DNA from: Pseudarthrobacter defluvii
Lineage (GTDB): Bacteria; Actinomycetota; Actinomycetes; Actinomycetales; Micrococcaceae
Direction of reading: 5' to 3'
Length of the DNA: 64,000 nt
Assembly: GCF_030816725.1 (NCBI RefSeq)
Contig: NZ_JAUSYG010000001.1
Coordinates: forward strand, 620,001-684,000
Part shown: positions 33,038-41,643 of the stretch, in pieces
How the letters are laid out: each line of letters opens with the position of its first letter
Position numbering within the stretch: position 1 is the stretch's first letter
Program-made: the position numbers and the translations under genes
The notes under the pieces: model-generated
What the model was told of the DNA's origin: nothing
Databases searched by the model: none
The model's input: only the letters and a program-made list of their open reading frames with translations

Positions 33038-33150
33038 CGATTGCTCCGTAAATGCCGTATTGAGGGCTGAAAACGGCGTTTACGTGGGCCCACGCCGGCA
33101 GGGTTCCCCAGCCGAGCTTGCGAGGCTAGGGGGCCGGTGGGGAGCAATCG
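33038..33150. repeat. branched palindromic element (three inner hairpins inside a 10-bp stem)
   Basis: CGATTGCTCC (33038-33047) pairs perfectly with GGAGCAATCG (33141-33150). Inside lie CGTAAATGCCGT with ACGGCGTTTACG (33047-33058 and 33073-33084), the palindrome GTGGGCCCAC (33084-33093) and a CCCCAGCC/GGCTAGGGG hairpin (about 33106-33132). The whole could fold as a cloverleaf in DNA or RNA. It ends five bases before the S9 peptidase stop. Confidence 0.7.
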
Positions 33151-33155
33151 GTGGA

Positions 33156-35372
33156 TTACTTCAGGCCGGCACCCGGAAGCAGCTCCGTGGCGCCCAGCGC
33201 GTCCGCGATGAACGCGTAGTCCCAGGCCCGCTCGCGCCATTGCACGTACCGGCCGGAGGCGCCGCCGTGGCCGCCATCCATCTCGATCTTCATCACGATC
33301 GGCTCGGACCCTGTGGTCTTGTTCCGCAGCTCCTGTACCCATTTGGCAGGCTCCACGTAGAGGACGCGGGTGTCGTTGAAGGACGTTACGGCAGCGATCT
33401 TGGGGTACGCCACCTCCCGCACGTTCTCGTAGGGCGAGTAGGACTTCATGTAGGCGTACGCCTGCGGATCGGTAATGGGGTTGCCCCATTCCTCCCACTC
33501 CAGCGCGGACAGCGGCAGGTCCGGGTCCAGGATGCTGGTGAGCGGATCCACGAACGGCACCTGGGCCACGATGGCTGCGTACTTCTCCGGCGCCATGTTG
33601 GCCACGGCACCCATCAGGAGTCCGCCGGCCGAACCACCCAGCGCGGCGATGCGGGAGGGATCCACCCACCCCGAGCCGGCCAGCCAGTCCGTGGCGTCAA
33701 CGAAGTCGGTGAAGGTGTTCTTCTTGGTGAGCTTCTTGCCGTCCTCGTACCAGTGCCGGCCCAGCTCGCCGCCGCCGCGGATGTGCGCGATCACGAACAC
33801 CACGCCGCGGTCCAGCAGTGACAGCCGGGCAATGCCAAAGCCGGGGTCCATGCTCATTTCGTAGGAGCCGTACCCGTACACCAGGCCTGCCGCCGTCGAA
33901 TCCTGCTTGATGCTCTTGTGCCGCAGCACGGAAAGCGGGATGCGGGTGCCGTCCGCCGCCGTCGCCCATTCACGCATGGCCACGTAGTCACTGCCGTCGT
34001 AGCCGCCCAGCACCGGGCTTTCCTTGCGCAGCAGCAGCTCGCCTGCGGGCCGCTCAACAGTGGGCAGGACGAAGTCGTAGATGCGCGACGGCGTGAAGTA
34101 GGACGTGTAGCCCAGCCGGATCACGGGGGCTTCATAGTCGGAGCCGCCCACCCCGGCCGTGTAGAGCTCCTCGTCGAACGCGGGCTCCACGGGCTCCTGC
34201 TGTGCGGGCGTTCCCAGTCCGGCCAGTTCCATCACCTGGACCCGCTCGATGGTGTCCTTGCGGATGGAAACGATCAGGTGGGTGGCGGTGACGCCGGCGC
34301 CGTTCACCCGGACGTCGCCGGAATGTTCGACGACGGTCTGCCAGGTTTGTTCTGCCAGCGGCTTGCGCAGCCCGGCCGGGTCCGCCAGCGAGACCATGGA
34401 GTTGATGGCGCCGCGGTTGTGCGTGAGCAGGACTTTCTCTTCACCGTCGAGCAGGAAGGGCTCGGCTTCGTAGAGGATCCGTTCGTCCCGGGAAATCACG
34501 ATGCTGACCGTCGCTGTGGGTTCGTCGAAGCGGAGCAGCCTGGTTTCGCTGTACTCCGAGCAGCCGATGCCCAGCACCAGGTACCGCCGGTCGGCGGAAA
34601 GTTCGAAGCCCAGCCACATCGCGGGGTCGTCCTCCTGGTAGACCACAGCATCCTCGGCGACAGGCGTGCCCAGGACGTGCGCCTTCACCTGGTAGGGGCG
34701 CCAGGACTCGTCCACCACCGTGTAGAACAGGCGGGAGCCGTCCGGGGAGAAGGCAACCCCGTAGAAGATGTTCTCGATGACGTCAGGCAGCAGTTCGCCG
34801 GTGCGCAGGTCCTTGATCCGCAGCGTGAAGCGTTCGTCGCCGGAGTTGTCCACGGCATAGGCGTACAGGTTGCCGTCCACGGTGACAGCGGTGCCGCCCA
34901 CAGAGAAGAACGGCTTGCCTTCGGCTTCGACGTTGCCGTCCAGCAGGATTTCCTCGCCGGGAATGCCCACCCCGGCCTCCACTGCCGGGGGAGTCCAGTC
35001 AGCCACCTTGTCCCCGGTGTCCTGCGCCTTCACGCGGCAGTGGATGCCGTATTCCTTGCCTTCGGCGGAGCGGCTGAAGTACCACCAGCCGTCCTTGCGG
35101 TGCGGGACCGAAAGGTCGGTTTCCTGGGTGCGGCCCTTGATCTCCTGGAAGATGGCCTCGCGAAGCGGCTCCTGGCGCGCGGTGACCGCTTCCTGGTAGG
35201 CGTTCTCGGCCCACAGGTGCTCCACCACTTCCGGCGACTCCTTGTCCCGCAGCCACTCGTAGTTGTCCACGAACGTCTCCCCGTGATGGGTGCGTTCGGT
35301 AGGGATTTTTTTGGCAACCGGGGGAGCGGGAATGGCGGTGCCGGTGGAATCCTGCAGGGAAGTGGAGGTCAT
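33156..35372 (-). CDS. S9 family peptidase (oligopeptidase B-like)
   Basis: A 738-residue cytosolic prolyl-oligopeptidase family enzyme that cleaves short peptides, in type-B members after basic residues. An N-terminal beta-propeller (about 70-440) precedes the alpha/beta-hydrolase domain with Ser581 in GGSAGG, Asp in SFNDTRV and His702 in GGHGGASG. YGYGSYEMSMDPGF and IRGGGELGRHWY are typical of oligopeptidase B. The frame is open 65 codons further, but ATG 35372 is the right start: TATATT lies exactly six bases before it, so the transcript may be leaderless. Confidence 0.93.
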   Translation of the reverse strand: MTSTSLQDSTGTAIPAPPVAKKIPTERTHHGETFVDNYEWLRDKESPEVVEHLWAENAYQEAVTARQEPLREAIFQEIKGRTQETDLSVPHRKDGWWYFSRSAEGKEYGIHCRVKAQDTGDKVADWTPPAVEAGVGIPGEEILLDGNVEAEGKPFFSVGGTAVTVDGNLYAYAVDNSGDERFTLRIKDLRTGELLPDVIENIFYGVAFSPDGSRLFYTVVDESWRPYQVKAHVLGTPVAEDAVVYQEDDPAMWLGFELSADRRYLVLGIGCSEYSETRLLRFDEPTATVSIVISRDERILYEAEPFLLDGEEKVLLTHNRGAINSMVSLADPAGLRKPLAEQTWQTVVEHSGDVRVNGAGVTATHLIVSIRKDTIERVQVMELAGLGTPAQQEPVEPAFDEELYTAGVGGSDYEAPVIRLGYTSYFTPSRIYDFVLPTVERPAGELLLRKESPVLGGYDGSDYVAMREWATAADGTRIPLSVLRHKSIKQDSTAAGLVYGYGSYEMSMDPGFGIARLSLLDRGVVFVIAHIRGGGELGRHWYEDGKKLTKKNTFTDFVDATDWLAGSGWVDPSRIAALGGSAGGLLMGAVANMAPEKYAAIVAQVPFVDPLTSILDPDLPLSALEWEEWGNPITDPQAYAYMKSYSPYENVREVAYPKIAAVTSFNDTRVLYVEPAKWVQELRNKTTGSEPIVMKIEMDGGHGGASGRYVQWRERAWDYAFIADALGATELLPGAGLK

Positions 35373-35378
35373 GGATTC

Positions 35379-35384
35379 AATATA
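35379..35384 (-). promoter_or_regulatory. -10 box for a probable leaderless transcript
   Basis: TATATT on the minus strand, six bases before the S9 peptidase ATG, with no ribosome binding site. This is the spacing expected when transcription starts at the ATG. No clear -35 box. Confidence 0.45.
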
Positions 35385-35532
35385 TAGACCGCCGCCAGCA
35401 AGCCGGCAGGCCGTTCGCTGACGGGGGAGAAGCGACAGTGTGGAACGGGGCGAAAGACTCTTGGTCCTGCCCGCGGTGCCGGGCAGGCTGGAAGGGCGCT
35501 GCACGGAGGCGCTGCAGGGAAAGGAGAACGCC

Positions 35533-36093
35533 ATGACACTCGAAACCGGACCCGCTCCCCGGGCCAAAGCATGGCTTGCGGTGGCCCGCTATGTCGGAAC
35601 ATCCTGCGTGCTGCTGGCGCGCCGGCGGGTGCACCTGCCCAAGGAGAACGTGGGCCGGGTGCTGCGCTTCGCCGACGGAAGCACGTCGCGGGTCTACCGG
35701 GAGACCGCCGTCGACCGCCAGCCCAGTGAGCCCTGTGTCCTGGTGGTGGCGTTCACGCTGCGGCTGGTACGCGGCCGGGCACACCGCCTGTTCGAGGCGG
35801 AAAGCATCCTGAACACCCCGCTCTTCGTGGGGTTCCCGGGCTTCGTTTCCAAGCTCTGGTGCGCCCACGACACCTTCGGCGCCTACCGCGGGCTCTATGA
35901 GTGGGACGGTGCCGAGCGGGCCCGCAAGTACGCTTCGGCCCTCTGGCGGGTCCTGGAACTGGTCAGCGTTCGCGGCTCGATCAGCTACAAAGTGCTGCCT
36001 GGGCTGCGCCGAGACCAGGTCCTGGCGGACCCCGCCAGGATCGCGGCGGTGGGACCAGACCACGCCTGGTGGCGGCTCCGCACCCAGAAGTGA
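35533..36093 (+). CDS. hypothetical protein, dimeric alpha/beta-barrel-like
   Basis: A 186-residue protein from ATG 35533 (AAGGAG upstream). The C-terminal half has GFVSKLWCAHDTFGAYRGLY and EWDGAERARKYASAL, a pattern seen in YdhR and antibiotic-biosynthesis-monooxygenase-like ferredoxin folds (inference from pattern only). One Cys, no membrane segment. It is followed after 13 bases by an FAD monooxygenase gene, and the pair may act together on an aromatic substrate. I cannot name a function. Confidence 0.7.
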   Translation: MTLETGPAPRAKAWLAVARYVGTSCVLLARRRVHLPKENVGRVLRFADGSTSRVYRETAVDRQPSEPCVLVVAFTLRLVRGRAHRLFEAESILNTPLFVGFPGFVSKLWCAHDTFGAYRGLYEWDGAERARKYASALWRVLELVSVRGSISYKVLPGLRRDQVLADPARIAAVGPDHAWWRLRTQK

Positions 36094-36106
36094 CGGCCGG
36101 GCGCGC

Positions 36107-37723
36107 ATGGACGGCGGGCAAGGCACGACGGCGGACACCGACCTTTTAGTGGTCGGCGCCGGTCCCGCCGGGCTCACCACCGCCCTCCAGGCCCATTCCC
36201 ACGGCGCCACCGTGCGGGTGGTGGACCGGCGGGAGCACCGGGTCCGTCCCTCGAGGGCGCTGATGCTGCATGCCCGGGCACTGGAGGGCCTCCGCCCGCT
36301 GGGCGTGACGGATATGCTGCTGGACCGGGCAGACACGACGCCCGAAGCACGGATCCACCTGGGACGGCGGGTGGTCGCAGCCCGCCTGGGGCACGCGGAC
36401 CTCCCGGACACCGCGTTCCCGCACCTGACCCTGGTGCGGCAGGCCGACGTCGAGGAGGTTCTCTGGGAGGCGCTGCAGGCCCGGGGCGTGCGGGTGGACT
36501 GGGGCGTGGAGTTCCGTGGTTTACACAACGAAGACCGTCCGGCCCAAGGACCGCACAGCGGCCTGGTCCACGCCAGGCTGCATGGACCCAACTGGCCTGG
36601 CCATCACGTTTCCCGCTTCCTGGCCGGCTGCGACGGGCAATCCAGCACCGTCCGAGGCATAACCGGTGCACGGTGGCGCGGCGGACCGTACCGGGTGGAG
36701 GCAGTCCTGGCCGACCTTGAACTTGATGGGCCCCTGGATCCGGGGCTGTTGCACGTGGCGGTGGGGAGCGGCGGCCTGGCGTTCCTTTTCGCACTGGGCG
36801 AGGGGGCCACGTGGCGGCTGCTGGCCACCCGGCCGGCAGCACCGGGGCCAGGCGCGTCCTTCGGCCAATTGGGTCCGCCCGTACCGCCGGACGAGGTGGC
36901 GCGGCTGGTCAGGGAGTCGGGCCTGGACGCCGCTGTGCGGGAGGTGCGTTGGTCCGCGCAGGTCGCGCTGCAGCACCGCATTGCCAGCACATTCGGCACC
37001 AGCCCGGTATTCCTTGCCGGTGACGCCGCGCATGCCCACTCACCGGCGGGAGGACAGGGCATGAACAACGGCATTCTGGACGCCCTCAACCTCGGCTGGA
37101 AGCTGGGGTTCGCCTCGACCGCCGGCAGGCCGCTTCCGGAACTGCTGGAAACCTACGGCCTGGAGCGGCTTCCCGCGGCCCGGCGGGTGCTGGCGTTGAC
37201 GCACCTGATCTTCTTCGGTGAAGCCTCGCCGCACCCCGTGGCGCGCCTGGCCCGCGGCGTCCTGCCCGCGTTCGCTCCGGTCCTGCCGCCGCTGCTCCGC
37301 CAGCAGTGGCTCACCGCCAGGGGAATCAGGCTGCTGGCCCAGCCGTTCGTGAACTACCGGAACAGCGCCATCTCCCGCGAGGGCACTCCCCGTGCCGGAA
37401 AGTGGCCGCGTCCCGGTCAGCGGCTGCCGGACGCTGCGGCTTCGGTGGACGGGCAACTTGTCCGCCTTCACGAACTGACCGCCGTGCCGGGCATCCACCT
37501 TTTGCTGGAGCGCGACGCCGGCCCGCTCGCGCTGGGTGCGGGCCCCGCCGCCGCGGCGGTGGAGAACCGGCCCCAGTTGCTTCACGTGCACCGGCTCGTC
37601 AGCCACCCCGGCCGGGGCGTGGTTGCGGTCCGCCCCGACGGTTACGTGGGCTTCCGTTGCGGCGAGGCGGACCCGGCCCAGTTGCTCGACTGGCTCCGTC
37701 TGGTCGGTGCCGCCCGGGATTAG
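36107..37723 (+). CDS. FAD-dependent aromatic-ring monooxygenase
   Basis: A 538-residue class A flavoprotein monooxygenase of the PheA/TfdB/MhpA group. LVVGAGPAGLTTALQA (GxGxxG at 17-22) binds FAD; FLAGCDGQSSTVRG is the DG motif; GDAAHAHSPAGGQGMNNGI binds the flavin ribityl and pyrophosphate. The C-terminal thioredoxin-like domain (about 430-538) is present, normal for the phenol hydroxylase type. ATG 36107 has only a weak binding site, consistent with coupling to the gene 13 bases upstream. Substrate unknown. Confidence 0.88.
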   Translation: MDGGQGTTADTDLLVVGAGPAGLTTALQAHSHGATVRVVDRREHRVRPSRALMLHARALEGLRPLGVTDMLLDRADTTPEARIHLGRRVVAARLGHADLPDTAFPHLTLVRQADVEEVLWEALQARGVRVDWGVEFRGLHNEDRPAQGPHSGLVHARLHGPNWPGHHVSRFLAGCDGQSSTVRGITGARWRGGPYRVEAVLADLELDGPLDPGLLHVAVGSGGLAFLFALGEGATWRLLATRPAAPGPGASFGQLGPPVPPDEVARLVRESGLDAAVREVRWSAQVALQHRIASTFGTSPVFLAGDAAHAHSPAGGQGMNNGILDALNLGWKLGFASTAGRPLPELLETYGLERLPAARRVLALTHLIFFGEASPHPVARLARGVLPAFAPVLPPLLRQQWLTARGIRLLAQPFVNYRNSAISREGTPRAGKWPRPGQRLPDAAASVDGQLVRLHELTAVPGIHLLLERDAGPLALGAGPAAAAVENRPQLLHVHRLVSHPGRGVVAVRPDGYVGFRCGEADPAQLLDWLRLVGAARD

Positions 37724-37758
37724 GTGCGCCCCGGGACTGCGGCGACCTTCCGCCGTCG

Positions 37759-37819
37759 TGATGCTCCATCACTTATGGCTCCTAAAGCTGCCTTTTAGGG
37801 ACCAAACCCGATAGGGCAA
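37759..37819. repeat. 61-nt palindromic repeat, copy 2 (degenerate)
   Basis: Same length and layout as 21891-21951, with GATGCTCCATCACTTATGGC on the left and GGGCAAC then GGGGG on the right; 44 of 61 positions equal. The outer arms no longer pair fully, but an inner CCTAAA/TTTTAGG stem is preserved. It lies after the monooxygenase gene. Confidence 0.7.
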
Positions 37820-37937
37820 CGGGGGCGGGGAGGGTAGTTGCGGACGGGCTGCGGGCGTATTCTGGTCAGTTCAAGGCACATCCGCCCACTGTGATCCGCC
37901 GAGCGTTTGATCCAACCAGCGTGAGAGGGGAAGTTTC

Positions 37938-38135
37938 ATGACCATCCCGCCAGTGCACGAACCTGAGCCGTTTCCGCCCGAACCCGGTCCGGAGCCTACA
38001 TCGCCGGATCCCACCCAGCCGCGTCCGCCCGGCCCGCCGTCACCAAATCCGTTCCCGGCACCGCCGGCGCCCGGCCCGCTGCCGGTGCCGGATCCAGGGC
38101 CCGCGCCGCTGCGGCCGGACCCCACCAGGGACTGA
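37938..38135 (+). CDS. small proline-rich hypothetical protein
   Basis: A 65-residue protein, more than 40 percent Pro, starting TIPPVHEPEPFPPEPGPEP after GAGGGGAAGTTTC and ATG. No signal peptide. A hairpin terminator lies 28 bases after the stop, which together with the clear ribosome binding site argues for a real gene despite its low complexity. Confidence 0.55.
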   Translation: MTIPPVHEPEPFPPEPGPEPTSPDPTQPRPPGPPSPNPFPAPPAPGPLPVPDPGPAPLRPDPTRD

Positions 38136-38163
38136 CCGGAACCTGCTGGAACTATGACTCCCA

Positions 38164-38208
38164 AAAGGGGCCTTCCACACAGCGACAGCTGTGGTGGAGG
38201 GTCCCTTT
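38164..38208 (+). terminator. hairpin terminator after the proline-rich gene
   Basis: AAAGGGGCCTTCCACACAGC (38164-38183) pairs with 38188-38208 around GACA, with one bulge and two mismatches, ending in CCCTTTCC. Confidence 0.75.
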
Positions 38209-38474
38209 CCTCTGCTGCGGGCAACCCGGTGAAAGGGCCCGGCCGGACCCAAAAAATCACCAAAAAACCGTGGCGCAACCCCTTGAAGACCTGCTGCTGC
38301 AGTGCTAAAAAATCTACATCAGAGCGAAGATCAGTACGGGGACCCAAAGAGGATCCCGTAAAGGCTCGGGAGGCGGGCATATCTGTTGACTGCCTTTTTG
38401 GGGCGAATCGCCATCTGTGCAACGCCACAGCGCCAGACAGCGCATCGGCAGCTTGGGCCTTGACCTCCCGATAC

Positions 38475-38504
38475 GGCGGCCCCCGGCTTCGGCCGGGGGC
38501 CGCC
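38475..38504 (-). terminator. hairpin with TTCG tetraloop, terminator of nnrD
   Basis: GGCGGCCCCCGGC (38475-38487) pairs perfectly with 38492-38504 around TTCG, a very stable hairpin. It is 26 bases past the stop of the minus-strand dehydratase gene. Confidence 0.75.
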
Positions 38505-38530
38505 CGTGCGCCGGCTTCCCGACGCCGGCG

Positions 38531-39481
38531 TCAGACGCTGAATTCCAGCATCAGGGCGGGCAGTTCGTCGGCCAGCTCGCGGGCCAGGAACCCGAGCGGC
38601 CCCAGCCTGCTGGCCAGGCGGTCCGCCGCAGCGGCATGCAGGTGGGTTCCCCAGCAGGCTGCCTGGGCGCCGGTGGTTCCGCGGGCACGGAACCCGGCAA
38701 TCGCTCCCGCGAGGACATCGCCACTTCCGGACGTGCCCAGCCCGCCGTACCCCGTGGTGATCTTCCACAGCTCCGGCTCGTCCGGATTCAGGCCCGGCGG
38801 CTGGGTTATCAGCCCCTGGCAGCTGACCACGGCGCCGAACCTGGCGGAAATCTCGGCCAGGTCCTTTTCGAGGTCATTCACGTCCCGTCCCAGCAGAACT
38901 TCGGCTTCCTTTGGGTTGGGGGTGAGGATCAGCCGGCCGCGCCAGGGGTCCAGGCGGTCCTCCAGCGGTACCAGTGCGCCCAGGGCGTAGGCGTCGAGGA
39001 CGACGGCGGGGGCTTCCTTGGCGTCAGCGTCACCTTTGGAGCCGCTGCCAGTGGAGCCGCTTTCGGCGTCTGTCTCGCGCCTGAGCATCGCTTCCAGCAG
39101 CTCGCCGGCAAGGTCCGGATCATCCAGGCCAGGCCCCACCAGGACGCTGTCAGCCTTGTCCAGGTAGGAGGCAATCCGGTCCAGCTCGGCCTTGACGGAG
39201 CCGTCCGCAGTCTCCGGAAGGCCAATGGACCCGCACTCGGGCATCGCCACCCCGAGCTGTACGGATACCGACTCGGCCACGGCCAGCGTGAGTTTTCCGG
39301 CGCCGGCGCGCAGGGCTGCGGCGCCGGCGAGGAGGGCCGCTCCGGGGGTGGCCCGGGCTCCGCCAACCACCAGCACAGAACCCCGGGAATACTTGTCCGA
39401 GCCCGGCGCCGGCAGCGGCCACTCCCGCAGGAGCGACGGCGTCACCAGGGTGGCGCCGGATGCATCACCGCGGGCGGACAC
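38531..39481 (-). CDS. nnrD: ADP/ATP-dependent NAD(P)H-hydrate dehydratase
   Basis: A 316-residue ribokinase-fold enzyme that repairs hydrated NAD(P)H. YSRGSVLVVGGARATPGAALL, VLVGPGLDD, LTPNPKEAEVLLGRDV and GLGTSGSGDVLAGAIAG are the CARKD/YjeF C-terminal signatures. An insert rich in Gly/Ser/Asp (about 135-155) is unusual but in a loop. GTG start; the gene overlaps the histidine phosphatase gene by 17 bases, so they are co-transcribed. The epimerase half (NnrE) is not fused and not in the window. Confidence 0.92.
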   Translation of the reverse strand: MSARGDASGATLVTPSLLREWPLPAPGSDKYSRGSVLVVGGARATPGAALLAGAAALRAGAGKLTLAVAESVSVQLGVAMPECGSIGLPETADGSVKAELDRIASYLDKADSVLVGPGLDDPDLAGELLEAMLRRETDAESGSTGSGSKGDADAKEAPAVVLDAYALGALVPLEDRLDPWRGRLILTPNPKEAEVLLGRDVNDLEKDLAEISARFGAVVSCQGLITQPPGLNPDEPELWKITTGYGGLGTSGSGDVLAGAIAGFRARGTTGAQAACWGTHLHAAAADRLASRLGPLGFLARELADELPALMLEFSV

Positions 39482-40271
39482 TGGTGTCTCCCGCGTGCTG
39501 GGTGACCGTGACGCCCTGCTCGGCCAGATGGTCGGCCACGTTGAAGCTCTCCAGCGTCCAGGGCCCCACTCCGGAGGGCCGGACGAACCGGGTCAGCGAT
39601 GCGTTGAGGATGGCCTCCCTGGCCGCCAAGTCCAGCAGTTCCTTTTCGCTGAGCCCTTCCAGGACATACCGGAACAGCATGATCACGGCATCGTGGCACA
39701 CCAGCATGACCCGCTGGCCCATGCCAAGATTGTTCAGCTCCGCCAGGACGGACCGCAGCCGCAGCGCCACGTCCGCCCAGGATTCCCCTCCCGGCGGCCG
39801 ATAGTAGAGTTTGCCCAGCCAGTCCCGGCGTTCGGATTCCTCGGGGTAGCGGTTCTCCACGCCCAGCCGGGTGAGGCGGTCCAGGATGCCCAGTTCGCGG
39901 TCCCGGAGGCGTTCGTCCGTGCGTACCTGCAGTGGCCAGCCTGCCGTTTCCACGGCAATCTCAGCCGTCTGGCGTGCCCGGGCATACGGGGAGGACACCA
40001 CCGCGTCCGGGCGGAACTCCGCTGCGATCCGTCCCAGTGCCGTTCCCAGCGCCTTGGCCTGGTCCCTGCCGGTTGCGGACAGGTCCACGTCCGCATCCCG
40101 GGCGGGAACCTCGATGACCTCCACGCCAGCCTCGCGGGCCTCCGTAGCCGCAACGTTGCCTTCGCTCTCACCATGCCGGATCAGCAGCAGCTCCACCGCC
40201 CCGGCTTGCTGGACAGCCTCCGTCAGGCCGTCGTCGTTGGCTGCTGCCCTGTTCTCTGAAGTGTCCTTCAA
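39465..40271 (-). CDS. histidine phosphatase family protein
   Basis: A 268-residue phosphoglycerate-mutase-like protein. LLLIRHGESEGN carries the phospho-accepting His; PYARARQTAEIA and VMLVCHDAVIML (second His) complete the site. It may be a broad sugar-phosphate or nucleotide phosphatase. The likely start is TTG 40271 with GGGGTGA upstream. It overlaps nnrD by 17 bases. Confidence 0.87.
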   Translation of the reverse strand: MKDTSENRAAANDDGLTEAVQQAGAVELLLIRHGESEGNVAATEAREAGVEVIEVPARDADVDLSATGRDQAKALGTALGRIAAEFRPDAVVSSPYARARQTAEIAVETAGWPLQVRTDERLRDRELGILDRLTRLGVENRYPEESERRDWLGKLYYRPPGGESWADVALRLRSVLAELNNLGMGQRVMLVCHDAVIMLFRYVLEGLSEKELLDLAAREAILNASLTRFVRPSGVGPWTLESFNVADHLAEQGVTVTQHAGDTSVRPR

Positions 40272-40410
40272 GAAATCACCCCGTCCTCACCATGCCGAAT
40301 GCTGTGCCGAATACAGGGACACTACAAGTCGCGTACCCAGGGGGCGGCGCAAAATAACCGCCGACAGCGGCACCCGCGGCTCAGCGGCGCTGCCTTTGGC
40401 CCCTCGCGGG

Positions 40411-41560
40411 CTATGGCTTCGCGAAGTCGCCGATCCGGCCCTCCCGGAGCGCGGCACCGACGGCCGCGATGCCGCCGTAGTCGGGAAACAGCACGGACTG
40501 CCCGGCCACGAAGCCGGAGCCCGCGGTCGGCAGGGTCATGCTGCCGATCGCGTTTACGTCCAGGTTCCGCAGGCTGTACGCGAGGATGGCGGCCTGGACG
40601 GGGTCAAAGCCCTTGTCCACGGTGAGGCAGCAGGAGGCGAAATCAACCAGGGACCGCACGGCGTTCACGTCGTTCAGGGCGCCGCCTGAGGTGAGGCGGG
40701 CCAGGATGGCGCGGAGCATGATCTGCTGGTCGCGGACCCGCTGGAAGTCGCCGTCCGGGAAAGCGTAGCGCTCGCGGGAAAACTCCAGCGCCGCCTGGCC
40801 ATCCAGGTGGTTCATGCCGGCGGCGAAGACGTGCTGGGTCTCAATGCTGGACTGGAACGGGATGGGCACGTTGACGTCGATCCCGCCCAGGCCGTCCACC
40901 AGGATCTTGAACCCGCCGAAGTCCAGCATCAGGGTGTGGTCGATGGTGATTCCCAGCAGTTGCTGGACTGTGGCTGTCTGCATGTCGATGCCGCCATACT
41001 GCAGCGCGGCGTTAATCTTGGCGCCGCCGTAGCCGGGGATATCCACCCAGTTGTCGCGGTTGATCGAGATGAGATACAGGTTCCGACGGTCGGCCGGGAC
41101 GTGGACCACCATCAGGGAATCTGCCCGCTGGTCCTGGGCTTCGCCGGTGGCTGCCGTGTGCGCGGCCGCGTCCCGTGCCGGAGTGCCCCCGCGGATGTCG
41201 CTGCCGATCACCAGGATGTTCATCGGGGCTGCAGGCAGTTCCGGGATCGGGGCAGGCGGGGGTGGGGGAGCAGGCGCAGGCGGGGCCGTTTCAGAAGGAG
41301 TTGGGGTAGGCGTAGGCGTTTCGGTAGGGGTCTGGGTCTGGGTGGCTGCCGGCTGCGCTTGCTGGCCGGCGCGGTTCAGGCTGAAGACCGCGACGCCGGC
41401 GGCCACCACGAGTGCCAGCACCACCAGTGCCGTGATCCAGCGGCGGCGGCCCAGCGCAACCAGCCAGGCGGGCCGGTGGGCGGATTGGCCTGTGGGCTGC
41501 GGCCCGGAGCTGCCGGGGGCCGCCGGTGCCGGACGGATCAGAACCGCCTGGAATGCTCAT
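40411..41560 (-). CDS. LytR-CpsA-Psr (LCP) family protein, frameshift near the N-terminus
   Basis: LCP enzymes attach polymers such as teichoic acids or arabinogalactan to peptidoglycan. From ATG 41560 (GAGGTGAGGCGTC upstream) the protein starts MSIPGGSDPSGTGGP, then the frame is lost; the long frame downstream gives AHRPAWLVALGRRRWITALV (TM segment), a Pro/Thr linker, and the LCP domain with MNILVIGSDIRGG, ADSLMVVHVP, LISINRDNWVDIPGYGGAKINAA and FSRERYAFPDGDFQR. Taking one base out of the five-G run at 41515-41519 joins both parts perfectly. If the shift is real, GTG 41424 would still keep a short TM segment. Confidence 0.85.
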
Positions 41561-41643
41561 GACGCCTCACCTCATTGTGACTGGTGGGATCAGTGTCCGT
41601 CCGGCAGGGCCCCATTGGCTACAGGAGTAGCCAAACTGTCACC

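Larger units (their letters stand above)
38136..38530. other. 395-base stretch without a gene
   Basis: It holds two hairpins (38164-38208 and 38475-38504). Between them, about 38210-38470, is a less GC-rich stretch with several A5-A6 runs and no supported reading frame; I see no tRNA or recognised ncRNA fold in it. Confidence 0.6.

Noticed and set aside
33038..33150. tRNA gene suggested by the cloverleaf shape
   Set aside because: Arms and loops have the wrong sizes and there is no T-loop (GTTCRA) or 3' acceptor pattern.
33918..35387. 489-codon open frame opposite the S9 peptidase gene
   Set aside because: Antisense shadow of a well-supported enzyme with an intact catalytic triad; no start signal.
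38210..38470. Known ncRNA (SRP RNA, tmRNA, 6S RNA) in the A-run-containing gap
   Set aside because: No SRP GGAAGCA-type loop, tmRNA tag frame or extended 6S bulge pattern could be recognised by eye.
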